Assembly: GCF_003850345.1 (NCBI RefSeq)
Contig: NZ_CP027707.1
Span: 2,418,001-2,482,000 of the forward strand
Direction of reading: 5' to 3'
DNA from: Pseudomonas chlororaphis subsp. piscium
GTDB taxonomy: Bacteria > Pseudomonadota > Gammaproteobacteria > Pseudomonadales > Pseudomonadaceae
DNA length: 64,000 nucleotides
Positions 18,850 to 29,468 of this stretch are shown piece after piece. The notes beneath the pieces were generated by a model. The model searched no databases, was not told the origin of the DNA, and saw only the letters and a program-made list of their open reading frames with translations. Numbering within the stretch: the first letter of the stretch is position 1; the number at the start of each line of letters is the position of its first letter. A program made the position numbers and the translations under genes.

Positions 18850-19913
18850 CAGGCAGTCCTCGCCGAGAAGTCGATGCGCGGATCGACCAGGCTGTAGCAC
18901 AGGTCGCCGATCAGCTTGATCAGCAGGCCGAACAGGGTGAACAGGAACAGCGCGCCGAACACCACCGGGTAGTCCCGCGACACCGCCGCCTCGTAGCTCA
19001 TGCGCCCGAGGCCATCGAGGTTGAAGAGGGTCTCGATCAGCAGCGAGCCGGCGAAGAACACCTCGATCAGCGCCGTGGGAATTCCGGCGATCACCAGCAG
19101 CATGGCGTTGCGAAACACGTGGCCGTAGAGCACCCGGCGCTCGCTCAGGCCCTTGGCCCGGGCGGTGACCACATACTGGCGGCTGATCTCGTTGAGGAAG
19201 CTGTTCTTGGTCAGCAGGGTCAGGGTGGCGAAGCCGCCGATCACCAGGGCCGACACCGGCAGCACCAGGTGCCACAGGTAGTCGCCGACCTTGGCCAGGG
19301 GCCCGAGGCTGGCGAAGTTGTCCGAGACCAGGCCCTGCACCGGGAACCAGTCCAGGTAGCTGCCGCCGGCGAACACCACGATCAGCAGGATGGCGAACAG
19401 GAACGCCGGCATGGCGTAGCCGAGGACGATGGCGCTGCTGGTCCAGGCATCGAAGGCGCTGCCGTTGCGGATCGCCTTGCGCACCCCCAGAGGAATCGAC
19501 ACCAGGTAGGTGATCAGGGTCGCCCACAGGCCGAGGGACAGCGAGGTCGGCAGCTTCTGCAGGATCAGGTCGGTGACCTTGGCCCCGCGAAAGAAGCTGT
19601 TGCCGAAGTCCAGTTGCGCGTAGTTTTTCAGCATCAGCCACAGGCGTTGGTGCATCGGCTTGTCGAAGCCGTAGTGGTGCTTGATCTCCTCGATCAGCGC
19701 CGGGTCCAGGCCCCGGCTGCTGCGTCCGCCGCCGCCCACCGCGGCGACCTCGGCGCCACCGCCCATGGCATGCCCGCCGAAGCCTTGCAGGCGGGCGATG
19801 GCCTGTTCCACCGGGCCGCCGGGCGCGGCCTGGACGATCAGGAAGTTGACCACCAGGATGCACAGCAGGGTGGGGATGATCAGCAGCAGGCGACGACTCA
19901 GGTAACGGCCCAT
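18849..19913 (-). CDS. yejB: Microcin C-type ABC transporter permease YejB
   Basis: A 354-residue permease, YejE's partner. It starts with [17 protein letters not shown] and has the conserved [10 protein letters not shown] segment after the first helix. A glycine-rich periplasmic insert ([20 protein letters not shown], about residues 50-70) looks variable. The EAA loop reads [20 protein letters not shown]. The start at 19913 is chosen over an upstream in-frame site because it begins at the first helix and leaves a 1-base gap to the yejA stop. Confidence 0.92.
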   Translation of the reverse strand: MGRYLSRRLLLIIPTLLCILVVNFLIVQAAPGGPVEQAIARLQGFGGHAMGGGAEVAAVGGGGRSSRGLDPALIEEIKHHYGFDKPMHQRLWLMLKNYAQLDFGNSFFRGAKVTDLILQKLPTSLSLGLWATLITYLVSIPLGVRKAIRNGSAFDAWTSSAIVLGYAMPAFLFAILLIVVFAGGSYLDWFPVQGLVSDNFASLGPLAKVGDYLWHLVLPVSALVIGGFATLTLLTKNSFLNEISRQYVVTARAKGLSERRVLYGHVFRNAMLLVIAGIPTALIEVFFAGSLLIETLFNLDGLGRMSYEAAVSRDYPVVFGALFLFTLFGLLIKLIGDLCYSLVDPRIDFSARTA

Positions 19914-19914
19914 G

Positions 19915-21795
19915 TCAGTGCGCCCCCACGGTGTCGCGCAGGGCACTCATCTGGCTGGCGGTCAGGGCCTTGGGGCTGACCTCCCACCAGGTGTTCAGGC
20001 CCTCGTCGTAGATCGGCGCGATGGCCGGCCGGCCGAAACGGTTCTGGAACACCGTGGGCGTGCCCTTGGAGTAGTAATTGGGAATCATGTATTGGCCCCA
20101 CTGCAGCACCCGGTCCAGGGCCCGGGCGTAATGCACCATCTCGTCGCGGCTATTGGCCTGGACCAGGCCGTCGATCAGGCGGTCCACCGCCGGGTTGGCC
20201 AGCACCATGGAGTTGGAGCTGCCGACCTGGGTCGCGCTTTGCGAGCCGTACAGGCTGTACAGCTCGCGACCCGGGGAGACGATGGGGTCGCCGCTGCGGG
20301 GGAAGCTGGTGACGATCATGTCGTAGTCCCGGGCGTTGAGCAGGTTGATGTACTGCGCCGAATCGATGCGCCGCAGGTTGAGGGTGATGCCGATCTGCGC
20401 CAGGGTGCGTTTGTACGGCAGCAGCATGCGGTCGAAGCCGCCCTGGCCATCGAGAAAGGTGAACTCCAGCGGCTCGCCGGCGGCGTTCACCAGGCGGTTG
20501 TTGCGGGGTGTCCAGCCGGCCTCGGCCAGCAGGCGCAGGGCCTGCAGCTGCTTGTCGCGGATGCGGCCGCTGCCGTCGGTCTGCGGGGCCCGGTAGACCT
20601 GGCTGAAGACTTCGTCGGGGATCTGCCCGCGCAAGGGTTCGAGGATCTCCCGCTCGCGGGCGTCCGGCAGGGCGCTGGCGGCCATTTCGCTTTTCGGCCA
20701 GTAGCTCTGCTGGCGCACGTAGAAGCCGCGCATCATCTGCTTGTTGGTCCACTCGAAATCCCACAGCAGGGTCAGCGCCTGGCGCACCCGGCGGTCGTGG
20801 AACACCGGCCTTTGCAGGTTGAACACAAAACCCTGGGCGGCGGTGGGCTTGTCTGGCGCGAGGATCGCTTGTTGCAGGCGGCCGTCGCGCAGGGCCGGGC
20901 TGTCGTAGCCGACCACGTAGCCGGACGAGGAAAACTCGCGGTTGTAGTCGAAGGCGCCGGCCTGCAGCAGCTGGCGGGCGACGTCGGTGTCGCCGTAGAA
21001 ATTCACCGTCAGGCTGTCGAAGTTGTACATGCCGCGGCTGACCGGCAGGTCCCTGGCCCACCAGTTCGGGTCGCGCTCGAAGCTGATGCTGCGCCCGGCG
21101 TCGACCTTGCCGACCTTGTACGGCCCGCTGCCCAGGGGCGGCTCGAAACCGCCGCCGTTGGCGAAGTCGCGGCTCTTCCACCAATGCTCGGGCAGCACGC
21201 GCAGGGTTGCCAGGTCCAGGGCCAGGGTGCGGTTGAGGTTGTTCTTGAAGTCGAAGCGTACCTGTCCGGGGCCTTCGATCACCACGTCCCGCACGTCGCC
21301 GTACTGTTGGCGATAGCTCAGGCTGCCCTTGCTCAGCAACAGGTCGAAGGTGTAGCGCACGTCTTGCGCGGTGATCGGCGTGCCATCGGCGAAGCGCGCC
21401 CTGGGGTCGAGGTAGAAGCGCACCCACAGGCCGTCGGGGTCGCGCTCCATGCGTTCGGCCACCAGCCCGTAGACGGTGTAGGGCTCGTCCAGGGAGCGAA
21501 AGGCCAGGGGCGAATACACCCAGTCGTTGACCTGGACCACCGCGATGCCCTGGTCGGCATAGGGGGTGATGTAGTTGAACTGGCCGATCTCCATCGCGGC
21601 GCGGCTCAGGGAGCCGCCCTTGGGCGCATCGGGGTTGACGTAGTCGAAGTGCTGGAAGCCCGGCGGGTACTTCGGTGGTTCGCCATAGACCGTCATGGCA
21701 TAGCTGCCGTGAACGGCGGCCAGGGCTTCGCCGGCGGCGCCAAGCAGCGCGGCGGCCAGCGCCAGACCAGTCAGGGTGCGAGTCAGTGCAGACAT
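19915..21795 (-). CDS. yejA: Peptide/microcin C-type ABC transporter substrate-binding protein YejA
   Basis: A 626-residue periplasmic receptor of the SBP family 5 (oligopeptide class). The signal peptide (about residues 1-26) ends in EALA. The mature protein opens with [20 protein letters not shown], and [14 protein letters not shown] is a YejA marker. [21 protein letters not shown] and [20 protein letters not shown] are further family blocks. In E. coli this system imports the peptide-nucleotide antibiotic microcin C and some peptides. The gene is preceded by a TonB-dependent receptor gene on the same strand, which suggests that the substrate first crosses the outer membrane by that receptor. 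Confidence 0.93.
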   Translation of the reverse strand: MSALTRTLTGLALAAALLGAAGEALAAVHGSYAMTVYGEPPKYPPGFQHFDYVNPDAPKGGSLSRAAMEIGQFNYITPYADQGIAVVQVNDWVYSPLAFRSLDEPYTVYGLVAERMERDPDGLWVRFYLDPRARFADGTPITAQDVRYTFDLLLSKGSLSYRQQYGDVRDVVIEGPGQVRFDFKNNLNRTLALDLATLRVLPEHWWKSRDFANGGGFEPPLGSGPYKVGKVDAGRSISFERDPNWWARDLPVSRGMYNFDSLTVNFYGDTDVARQLLQAGAFDYNREFSSSGYVVGYDSPALRDGRLQQAILAPDKPTAAQGFVFNLQRPVFHDRRVRQALTLLWDFEWTNKQMMRGFYVRQQSYWPKSEMAASALPDAREREILEPLRGQIPDEVFSQVYRAPQTDGSGRIRDKQLQALRLLAEAGWTPRNNRLVNAAGEPLEFTFLDGQGGFDRMLLPYKRTLAQIGITLNLRRIDSAQYINLLNARDYDMIVTSFPRSGDPIVSPGRELYSLYGSQSATQVGSSNSMVLANPAVDRLIDGLVQANSRDEMVHYARALDRVLQWGQYMIPNYYSKGTPTVFQNRFGRPAIAPIYDEGLNTWWEVSPKALTASQMSALRDTVGAH

Positions 21796-21890
21796 GATCG
21801 AAAGGTTCCTCGTGATGCGGAAAGCCTGGGTCGGCAGGGCGAAAAGACCCACGGCGGCGGGCCGCCATGGGGCGCGAATTCGCAATGCGG

Positions 21891-21922
21891 CCGGGGCCGG
21901 CCGGAGTCTTGCGCGGCCCCGG
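21891..21922 (-). terminator. GC-rich hairpin between the receptor gene and yejA
   Basis: CCGGGGCC and GGCCCCGG form an 8-bp stem with a 16-nt loop just past the receptor's stop codon. There is no U tract. It may reduce rather than block read-through into yejA. Confidence 0.45.
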
Positions 21923-21929
21923 CTGTGAC

Positions 21930-24653
21930 TCAGAAGTGGTACGTCATGCGCGCGAACAGGGTGCGGCCCAGCGGGTCGGTGTAACGGGGGTCGTAGCCGC
22001 TCTGGAAGTTGTAGGCCTGGTTGGAGAAGGGTGGATTGCGGTCGAAGACGTTCTTCACCCCGGCGTCGACGTCCAGCACCTTGTCGAAGGTGTAGCCGGC
22101 CGCCAGGTCCCACACCGAGTACGAGGCCACCCGGGCATTGGTGCTGCGGTCGTAGTCGTTGTAGCCGGTGGTGAAGCGGTTGCTCAGCGAGGCCCGCGCG
22201 GCGCCCAGGGTCCAGGTGCCGGTGAGGTTGTGTTTCCAGCGGGCGATCACGCCATCGCCCTCGAAGTCGCCGACCTTGTCGGTGAACGGCCCCTTGATGG
22301 TGCTCTGGAAGTCGTAGCTCTTGACGTAGGTGCCCTGCAGCCCGAGGCCAAACTGGCCGTAGGGGGTATTGGGGAAGCGGTAGTCCAGGGACACGTCGAC
22401 ACCGTTGGTCTCGACTATGCCCAGGTTGGCGTTGCCGGTGACGATGTAGTTCAGCGAACCGTCGGCGTTGCGCACGAAGCGGTCGGCGTAGGCGCCGGAC
22501 TGGTCGAACACCGTGGATTCGGGGAACGGCTGGATCTGGTTGGAGATGTGAATCCACCAGAAGTCCAGGCCCACCGACAGGTCGCGGATCGGCTGATAGA
22601 CGAAGCCCAGGGTCACGTTGCGGGCCTTTTCCGGCGCCAGGTCGGTGTTGCCGCCGATCTGGTTGAGGAACTGCTGGCCGCAGTCGCGCCCGCCGTTGCC
22701 GCCGGGTTGTACCACGCCGCCGGTACAGAGCACCGGGTCGTTGTAGTAGCCCTGGGTGTAGGTGATGCTGCGCGGCGCATACAGCTCGTACAGCGACGGC
22801 GCGCGGAAGCCTTCGCTGTAGGCGCCGCGCACCACCAGTTCTTTGATCGGCTGGTAGCGGAACGAGTATTTCGGGTTGGTGGTGCTGCCGAAGTCGCTGT
22901 ATTTGTCGTGGCGGATGGCGACGGACAGCTCCAGGCTGTCGAGCACCGGCACGCTCAGTTCGGCGTAGGCCGCCTTGACGCTGCGATCGCCCTCGACGCT
23001 GCCGGACGGGTCGATGCCCAGGCTCTGGATGTCGCCGGCGAACTCTTCGTAGTCCTGGTGGAATTTCTCCTTGCGGTACTCGCCGCCCAGGGCCAGGCCG
23101 GAAGGACCGGCACCGAACCAGTCGCCGATCTCGCGGCTGACGCGCCCATCGAAACCGACCACCCGGCCGACTGCCGTGGAGTAGGCACCGTGGTAGGCCG
23201 CTTGCTCGATGTAGTCCTGGCCGGCCTGGGTCTGTGGGCCGAACGGATTGAGCAGGCCGCTGGCCAGGCCGGCGATCATCGCGCGGTCGCTGACGTAGCC
23301 GTTGGTGACACTGGAGACCACCTTGTTCTGGTTGTAGGAGGCACCGAGGTTGTAGTCCCAGCCGGCCACCAGACCGTCGAAACTCAGGACGAAGCGCTGG
23401 CTGGTGTTCTGGTCCTTGGATTCCCGGGCACCGGCGGCGGTTTCGCGCCAGTTCACGCCGATTGGCTGGCTCGGGTCGAGGCTGAAGCCGGTCGGCGCCG
23501 GGGTGATGCCGTTGCCCGGGTAGTAGGGCGAGGAAGCGTCCAGGCTCAGGCCGGTGAGGGGCGCCGGGCCGACCGCCGTGGCGTTGTTGTTGCGCGACCA
23601 GAAGTACTCCAGGTTGACGTTGTGGTCGTCGGCCAGCTTGGCGGTGCTCTTGCCGAAGAACGAGGTCTTTTCGGTCTCCGGCACCAGGTCGATGTACTCG
23701 CGGGTACTGAAGCGGCACAGGCCCTGGCGGGCAATCAGGTTCGGCCCGTTGCAGTTGCTGCCGGCCAACGGGTTGGTGGCGTTGTCGCCCTGGGTGTAGT
23801 TGCCCGGAAAGGCCGTGCCCGAGGTCTGGTCGAGGCCGCGGCCGGGGCGGTAGTCGGTGGCGAAGGAGCGGTCGTTGGCATCGAGGTTCTGCTGCTTGTT
23901 GTAGTTGAACACCCCGAGCACGTTGAAGCGGTCTTCCTCCAGGTCGCCGAAGCCCCAGCTGGCGCTCATGTCCTTGCTCGCACCGCCGCCGCTGTGGGTC
24001 GGGGTTTCGCCGCCCAAGGTCAACTGGCCGTCGGTCAGGGATTTCTTGGTGATGAAGTTGATCACGCCGCCGATGGCGTCGGTGCCGTAGAGGGCCGAGG
24101 CGCCGTCGCGCAGCACTTCGACGCGGTCGATGGCGGCGAAGGGGATCATGTTCAGGTCCACCGCGCCGCCGGCCGAGTTGGTGCCCGACAGCGCGTTGTT
24201 GGCCAGGCGCCGGCCGTTGAGCAGCACCAGGGTCTTGTTGGCGCCGATGCCGCGCATGTCGGCGAAAGAGGCGCCGCCGGTGGCGGCTCCCACCGAGCCG
24301 GCGCTGTTGTTGATCGACTGGCTGCCGGTGATGCGCTGCACCAGTTCGGCGGTGGTGCTTACCCCCTGTTTGCGCAGCTCTTCGGCGCGCAGGATGGTGA
24401 TCGGCACCGCGGTTTCGGCATCGACCCGGCGGATCGCCGAACCTGTCACTTCGACCCGTTGCAGCTGGGTGGTGGGCGCCACTGCCGTGGCACTGGCGGC
24501 CGGGGCGGTGGCGCTGCTGTCGGCCTCCTCTTCGGCGGCTTGCGCGGTGCCGACGCCCAGGCCCATGGCCATCAGGTACAGCGGGACAAAACGGTGCCGT
24601 TGCAGCGTGGTCACCAGTGGCTTGAGCGTGAAACGTGGAATGTTCATCAGCAT
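21930..24653 (-). CDS. TonB-dependent outer-membrane receptor
   Basis: 907 residues. The signal peptide ends near GVGTAQA (about residue 36). A proline/alanine-rich linker precedes QRVEVTGSAIRRVD, the likely TonB-box/plug start. The plug domain has LLNGRRLANNAL, IDRVEVLRDGASALYGTDAI and GGVINFITKK. The rest is a 22-strand barrel with GEYRKEKFHQDYEEFAG and YSEGFRAPSLYELYAP, ending in aromatic ARMTYHF as outer-membrane proteins do. No N-terminal signalling domain is present, so no sigma/anti-sigma control is expected. Genes for ExbD, ExbB and TonB follow upstream on the same strand, and yejABEF lies downstream. The start codon is that of MLMNIPRFTLK, preceded by a GGAAG. Confidence 0.9.
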   Translation of the reverse strand: MLMNIPRFTLKPLVTTLQRHRFVPLYLMAMGLGVGTAQAAEEEADSSATAPAASATAVAPTTQLQRVEVTGSAIRRVDAETAVPITILRAEELRKQGVSTTAELVQRITGSQSINNSAGSVGAATGGASFADMRGIGANKTLVLLNGRRLANNALSGTNSAGGAVDLNMIPFAAIDRVEVLRDGASALYGTDAIGGVINFITKKSLTDGQLTLGGETPTHSGGGASKDMSASWGFGDLEEDRFNVLGVFNYNKQQNLDANDRSFATDYRPGRGLDQTSGTAFPGNYTQGDNATNPLAGSNCNGPNLIARQGLCRFSTREYIDLVPETEKTSFFGKSTAKLADDHNVNLEYFWSRNNNATAVGPAPLTGLSLDASSPYYPGNGITPAPTGFSLDPSQPIGVNWRETAAGARESKDQNTSQRFVLSFDGLVAGWDYNLGASYNQNKVVSSVTNGYVSDRAMIAGLASGLLNPFGPQTQAGQDYIEQAAYHGAYSTAVGRVVGFDGRVSREIGDWFGAGPSGLALGGEYRKEKFHQDYEEFAGDIQSLGIDPSGSVEGDRSVKAAYAELSVPVLDSLELSVAIRHDKYSDFGSTTNPKYSFRYQPIKELVVRGAYSEGFRAPSLYELYAPRSITYTQGYYNDPVLCTGGVVQPGGNGGRDCGQQFLNQIGGNTDLAPEKARNVTLGFVYQPIRDLSVGLDFWWIHISNQIQPFPESTVFDQSGAYADRFVRNADGSLNYIVTGNANLGIVETNGVDVSLDYRFPNTPYGQFGLGLQGTYVKSYDFQSTIKGPFTDKVGDFEGDGVIARWKHNLTGTWTLGAARASLSNRFTTGYNDYDRSTNARVASYSVWDLAAGYTFDKVLDVDAGVKNVFDRNPPFSNQAYNFQSGYDPRYTDPLGRTLFARMTYHF

Positions 24654-24860
24654 GATTACTTCCGACTCTTTCAGACGTTTATCGAAATGGCCTTGTGGGC
24701 CCTCATTGCTCCGGCTGGGTTGTACCGACCCCGGAAAACCACTTTCTTCAAGCAAGCCGATCCCCTCCGCAGGCGCGTGGCGCCTTGCGGTCGGCCGATT
24801 GCGACGGGATTTTTCGAGGCAGTGCCTGGTGCATCCCTCAGGGGGCGCCAGGCACTGCCT

Positions 24861-25261
24861 TCATCGGGTGGTCATCACGGATATCCTGGTGATCCCCGAA
24901 CGTTCGATGGAGGCCATGGCCTTGGCCACCTGGCCGTAGTTGACGGCGGCGTCGGCCTGCAGCTGCACGCGCACCTCGCTGTCCTTGGCCTTGACCTCCT
25001 TGAGGCTGCTTTCCAGCAGCTCGGGGGCCACTTCGGACCTGGCCAGGTAGAACTTGCCGTCCTGGTCGACGCTGACCACCACCGGGTCTTTTTTCTCGGC
25101 GGGGGCCACGGCGTCAGTTTTCGGCAGGTTGACCTTGATCGCGTTGGTCATCAGCGGGGCGGTGACGATGAACACCACCAGCAGCACCAGCATCACGTCC
25201 ACCAGTGGCGTGACGTTCATTTCACTGAGCACTTCGTCGCTGTCTTGAGTAGAGAAGGACA

Positions 25262-25262
<1 letters not shown>
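24861..25262 (-). CDS. exbD: Biopolymer transport protein ExbD
   Basis: A 133-residue protein with one N-terminal transmembrane helix (MLVLLVVFIVTAPLMT). The essential membrane aspartate is in NVTPLVDVMLVLL (about residue 22). A periplasmic domain of about 85 residues follows. ExbD works with ExbB to pass the proton-motive force to TonB. The start overlaps the exbB stop by one base. It lies 200 bases upstream of the receptor gene, which it is likely to serve. Confidence 0.93.
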
Positions 25263-25969
<707 letters not shown>

Positions 25970-26019
25970 GGCTACACCTCGCATGCGTAAACAGGTTGTG
26001 AGTTCAGGTCAGGCCGCGG

Positions 26020-26832
26020 TCATTGCGGCAATTTGAAATCGATGGTCTGGGTGGCGAAGCCTTCGATCGGCGTGTCGCCGCGCTTGGCCGGGATGAATTT
26101 CCAGTTCTTCACCGCGGCCACGGCGGCCTCGTCCAGTTGCGGCTTGCCGCTGGAGCGGGTGACCTCCACGCTGCCGGCGCGGCCGTTGGGCAGCACCTTG
26201 ATGCGCAGCACCACCGTGCCTTCCCAGTTGCGGCGCAGGGCCAGGGACGGGTATTCCGGCGGCGGGTTGCCGAGGCTGGCCAGGCCGGAAACCGCCGCCG
26301 ATTCCTTGACCGGCCCGGGGGCCGCGGCAGGCGCCGGAGCCGCGGCCGGTTGGCTGGGCGCGGTCGGTGGCGCGGGGGCGGGTGGAGCCGGCGTTTTCGG
26401 CGGCTCGGGCTTTTTCACCGGCTTGGGTTTCTCGACCGGCTTGGGCTTTTCGATGGGCTTGGGTTTCTCCACCGGCTTGGGCGGCGGCTTGAGCGCGTCT
26501 TCGTCTTCCACCGGTTGCTCGGGTTCGGGCGGCGGCGGAGGTGGCGGGGGTTCCGGGGGGGGCGGCGCGGGTGGGGTCGGGCTGCTCAGCTCGACGGTCA
26601 TCTCCGGGATTTGCGGGGGCGTTTCCAGCGGCGCGGCGCGGGTCTGCTGGAAGAACCACCAGGCGCCACCATGGAGCAGGGCCGAGACCGTCACCAGCAA
26701 CAGCACCTGGCGCTTGCTCAGGCCTCCGGGTTTCGATGCATTGCCCTTATAAGGACGGCCCCGCGCAACCTGGACGACGGCTTCATCGCCCAAGGGCCTC
26801 GGCAGGGTTCTGTTCTTTACCGCATCGTTCAT
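26020..26832 (-). CDS. tonB: TonB energy-transducing protein
   Basis: 270 residues. A cytoplasmic N terminus of about 40 residues is followed by one transmembrane helix (VLLLVTVSALLHGGAWWFF). The His in that helix (SALLHGG) is the functionally important one. A long Pro/Glu/Lys-rich periplasmic spacer has PEPPPP runs and VEKPKP-type repeats. The C-terminal TonB domain includes YPSLALRRNWEGTVVLRIKV and a VTRSSGKPQLDEAAVAAVK block. The start at 26832 has GAGGGAG before it. It probably serves the receptor encoded downstream rather than being the cell's general TonB, judging by the operon order tonB-exbB-exbD-receptor. Confidence 0.93.
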   Translation of the reverse strand: MNDAVKNRTLPRPLGDEAVVQVARGRPYKGNASKPGGLSKRQVLLLVTVSALLHGGAWWFFQQTRAAPLETPPQIPEMTVELSSPTPPAPPPPEPPPPPPPPEPEQPVEDEDALKPPPKPVEKPKPIEKPKPVEKPKPVKKPEPPKTPAPPAPAPPTAPSQPAAAPAPAAAPGPVKESAAVSGLASLGNPPPEYPSLALRRNWEGTVVLRIKVLPNGRAGSVEVTRSSGKPQLDEAAVAAVKNWKFIPAKRGDTPIEGFATQTIDFKLPQ

Positions 26833-26871
26833 TAAAGCTCCCTCGGTCGGATGAAGGGCAATAAGGCACCG

Positions 26872-26897
26872 TTCGAACATTGGCTGGAATGTTCGAA
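26872..26897. promoter_or_regulatory. Perfect 10-bp inverted repeat ahead of tonB
   Basis: TTCGAACATT and AATGTTCGAA separated by six bases, 40-65 bases upstream of the tonB start codon. The symmetry and position suit an operator for the tonB operon. It does not match a Fur box. Confidence 0.45.
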
Positions 26898-26933
26898 AGT
26901 CGGGTTTAACTTTTTCAAGGGTGAGCAAAAGCC

Positions 26934-26948
26934 GATAGTTGAACTATC
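26934..26948. promoter_or_regulatory. Second palindrome ahead of tonB
   Basis: GATAGTT-G-AACTATC, 7-bp perfect arms around one base, about 100 bases upstream of tonB. It may be a second regulatory site. Confidence 0.35.
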
Positions 26949-27786
26949 CAGTTGAACGGGCTTGTGCAAACGAGTGGCTTAACGCCTTCGGCTTCGATTG
27001 TTCATTACCACTCCCTGGAACAGTGTTATGGGATGAGTCGGTGTTTGTAATGCACCTGTCTCGTACTCGTTACATATAGCAACCGCTATGCCAGATTGTG
27101 TCGCTCGTTATGCAATTGGCGATGGCTCGGAGTGCATGTCGCATTTATATAAATTTGCGCGAAAAACTGGCGCAATAACCTATATTCAGTGCCTCGAAAA
27201 GTTGACCTTAAATGCTTTTTACGGGCGAGCCCGCCTGCCCTGGGTTATCCGCTTTTCAGCCGGAAACAGGGGCGATCAGTGCCGTGGCCAACGCACTAAA
27301 AAGTGTCTGGCGAATTGATTTGGTGCAAATAAACAGTGACTAGCCGGTCATTGCCTGGGGGTCCTTGATCTTGTTGTCTTCAGGGCGCTGTGTAGCGTTT
27401 CTGCTGCCTTTGGCGGCCCGCTCCGGGGGCATCCTTGAGTATCCATGGCGCGCTCGCCAGCCCGTCATGGAGCAGGGTGGTGGCGGACGTCTTATCAGTC
27501 TGTTGGGGGTGTAAATAATTAACCGGTACGTACATTGAGTGTATGTAAATAGCGGTCCGCTCATTACCCAGTGGTCGATGCATTGATATTGAATTGCCTT
27601 ATTGTCGGGCAAAACTCTGGTCATCCAGTTTTAACGCGCTTTGGCACGTTTGTTTGTTGTCGAATACGCAACGACAGAAATACGGATTTCGCTCAGTGAA
27701 GTGTCACTGAGTGAAAAATTAAGTTGGCCGCTTAGTGGTTAAAAAACAGTCGACTATAGGTCTTGTCGAAGGTTCTTCCGTCGACG
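26949..27786. other. Gene-poor, AT-richer intergenic stretch
   Basis: About 840 bases with visibly lower GC than the surroundings. Small open frames on both strands lack ribosome-binding sites and Pseudomonas-like codon use. No insertion-sequence ends, integrase site, tRNA or recognisable small RNA could be seen. It may be a scar of a lost insertion or hold untranslated RNAs. Confidence 0.4.
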
Positions 27787-28122
27787 CTACTTGGACAGTG
27801 GCGAGACCGGGCAGGGGGCGAATGTTTGTGTCGGGATACCCTTGGCAGTATCCGGGACGACGGGCTTGAATATCGGTATCGGGACAGGGTCGGCCTTATA
27901 ACAGCCGCTGCCGCCAGCCTGGAAGTTATCCTGTCGACTGGAGCGGGGGGCATTACTAGAGGCTGGCACAGGCAGCGCCGCGTAGCGTGCGCAAGGTCGA
28001 TCGTCGATGACGCACAGGGCGCGAGGGCCGGTCCGGGCAGGGCTGCCGGACGAGGCGGAACCAGGGGCGAAACGGTGGAGCCAATAGCGGAAAACGCCGG
28101 TGAACATGACTGCACATCGCAC
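27787..28122 (-). CDS. Possible small unknown protein
   Basis: A GTG-started frame of 111 residues beginning MRCAVMFTGVFRYWLHRF and ending in a proline-rich tail (PVPIPIFKPVVPDTAKG). The minus strand has AAGGAAG eight bases before the GTG. An ATG two bases upstream opens an alternative overlapping frame of 130 residues (27732-28124) whose composition looks less protein-like. Third codon positions in the chosen frame are mostly G or C. I do not recognise a family. It lies alone in a gene-poor stretch. Confidence 0.25.
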   Translation of the reverse strand: MRCAVMFTGVFRYWLHRFAPGSASSGSPARTGPRALCVIDDRPCARYAALPVPASSNAPRSSRQDNFQAGGSGCYKADPVPIPIFKPVVPDTAKGIPTQTFAPCPVSPLSK

Positions 28123-28407
28123 ATGAGACTTCCTTATCGCCAGTCTCAGCTCAACGAGCTTTTGGCTCGCCGTCTGCACTTTATAGGGACGCGGATAGCG
28201 TCCGATGATTGCTATTGGTGCGGGTAGGCACCGTCGATGCGGCTCTTCCGGTGGGTCGATTCGCAAGCTGCAGGTGCATGGGAAAAACGTGCCAGTTCCA
28301 GGTACGTTCGTGCAGTTTTCTTCGCCAGTGCTCGCCAGGCCTTGTTTGGTGGGGCCTGGCGGTGGGCAGAGGGTGCTGGTGAGGCGAGGTTCGCCCATCG
28401 TGCCCAT

Positions 28408-28436
28408 AAAAAAGCCCGGCGTATCAGGCCGGGCTT
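28408..28436 (-). terminator. Terminator of the DUF4349 gene
   Basis: AAGCCCGG and CCGGGCTT form a GC-rich stem. The A6 run at its left becomes a U tract on the minus strand, 25 bases past the stop of the gene ending at 28462. Confidence 0.85.
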
Positions 28437-28461
28437 GTTGGGCTTTGCAGAGTGCTGCGAC

Positions 28462-29250
28462 TCAACGACGGCGCACGAACCGGCGCCACAGCCAGACCCA
28501 GATCATCACCAGCGGGAAGGCCAGGACCAGGAACGGCAGCACGTAGCTGCCTTTCTCCAGGGCTTCGGCGGTGCCGTAGGCGAGGTTGTCCAGCAGGTTG
28601 TCGAAGGCCTGTTGCAGGGTCGAGCCGCGCTGGCTGCTGTCGGTGGGCACGAAGTTCAGGGTCAGGCGGTTGGTGTCGAGCCGTCGCTGGTGCCCGGCGG
28701 CGGCCTGGGCCAGGGCTTGCAGGTCGTTCTCGATGCTCGCCTGTTCCTTGCTCAGGGCGATCAGGTCGCTGACGGTGATGTCCTTGCGCGCCGCCAGCTG
28801 ATCGAGGCGTTGCTGCTGGGCCTTGAGCCGCTCCTGCTGGCGCTGCACGTCGGCCACGGCGTCGGCCAGGTCTTCGGCGCTGGTGATGCGTTCGCCGATT
28901 TCGGCGCCCTGGGCGGCCAGCGCCACTATCGGTTCGACGCCGTCGGGCACGATGCGCAGGACCACCTGGGCGTGATACTGGCCTTGTTGCAGGCGCAGGA
29001 TATTGCAGGCGCCGAACTTGGCGTTTTCGCAGGCTTCGCGGGTGGCGGCCAGGCGCGGCGCGATCTGCGCCGAGGGCAGCGACAGGCTCAGTTCATGTTC
29101 ATAGGCCAGTTGCGCGCCGGCCTTGCCCTGGGCACCGCCGACCGCCACCGAGGACGAGTGATCGCTGGGAGAACAGGCGGTCAGCAGAGTGCTGAGCAGC
29201 ACCACGGCGAGGCTGCGCAGCGGAGTAGGGGTGTCGTCCTGAGGGTGCAT
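28462..29250 (-). CDS. DUF4349 lipoprotein
   Basis: 262 residues. A lipoprotein signal peptide with lipobox LLTAC (cysteine near residue 26) is followed by a periplasmic domain. A long coiled coil (DLADAVADVQRQQERLKAQQ onward, about residues 128-200) comes next, with a single C-terminal transmembrane helix (FLVLAFPLVMIWVWLW) and a basic cytoplasmic tail. This matches DUF4349, a family of unknown function in envelope proteins. Having both a lipid anchor and a C-terminal membrane helix would span the periplasmic face at both ends. It stands alone, divergent from the thioesterase gene. Confidence 0.8.
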   Translation of the reverse strand: MHPQDDTPTPLRSLAVVLLSTLLTACSPSDHSSSVAVGGAQGKAGAQLAYEHELSLSLPSAQIAPRLAATREACENAKFGACNILRLQQGQYHAQVVLRIVPDGVEPIVALAAQGAEIGERITSAEDLADAVADVQRQQERLKAQQQRLDQLAARKDITVSDLIALSKEQASIENDLQALAQAAAGHQRRLDTNRLTLNFVPTDSSQRGSTLQQAFDNLLDNLAYGTAEALEKGSYVLPFLVLAFPLVMIWVWLWRRFVRRR

Positions 29251-29468
29251 GGTCGCTCCTTGAAATAAATGATCGTGCCCGGGCTGGCGGGACGGCTGCG
29301 TATCTTATCGTCGATTGCCCGGGGAGGGGCGAGGATGTGGTGTCGCCGCGGCTTATCGCCAGGGATTTGCCGGATGGATACGACTGGGCGCGGGTACCGC
29401 TTCGGGGTACACCTCGGGGACCGATGACCCGCGCCCCCTGTCATCGCCATCGGCAACGGAGACCCGCC

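Noticed and set aside
21796..23718. A 640-residue upstream extension of YejA
   Set aside because: The extension lies antiparallel in frame to the TonB receptor coding sequence (same strand, other frame) and is Arg/Pro-rich shadow. YejA's signal peptide fixes the start at 21795.
26033..26752. Gly/Ser-rich plus-strand frame opposite tonB
   Set aside because: It is the mirror of the proline-rich spacer of TonB.
26833..26950. Fur box ahead of tonB
   Set aside because: No match to GATAATGATAATCATTATC-type half-sites; the palindromes present have a different sequence.
27088..27624. Small frames of 76 and 94 residues in the intergenic stretch
   Set aside because: No ribosome-binding sites, no preference for G or C at third positions, and no recognisable protein character.
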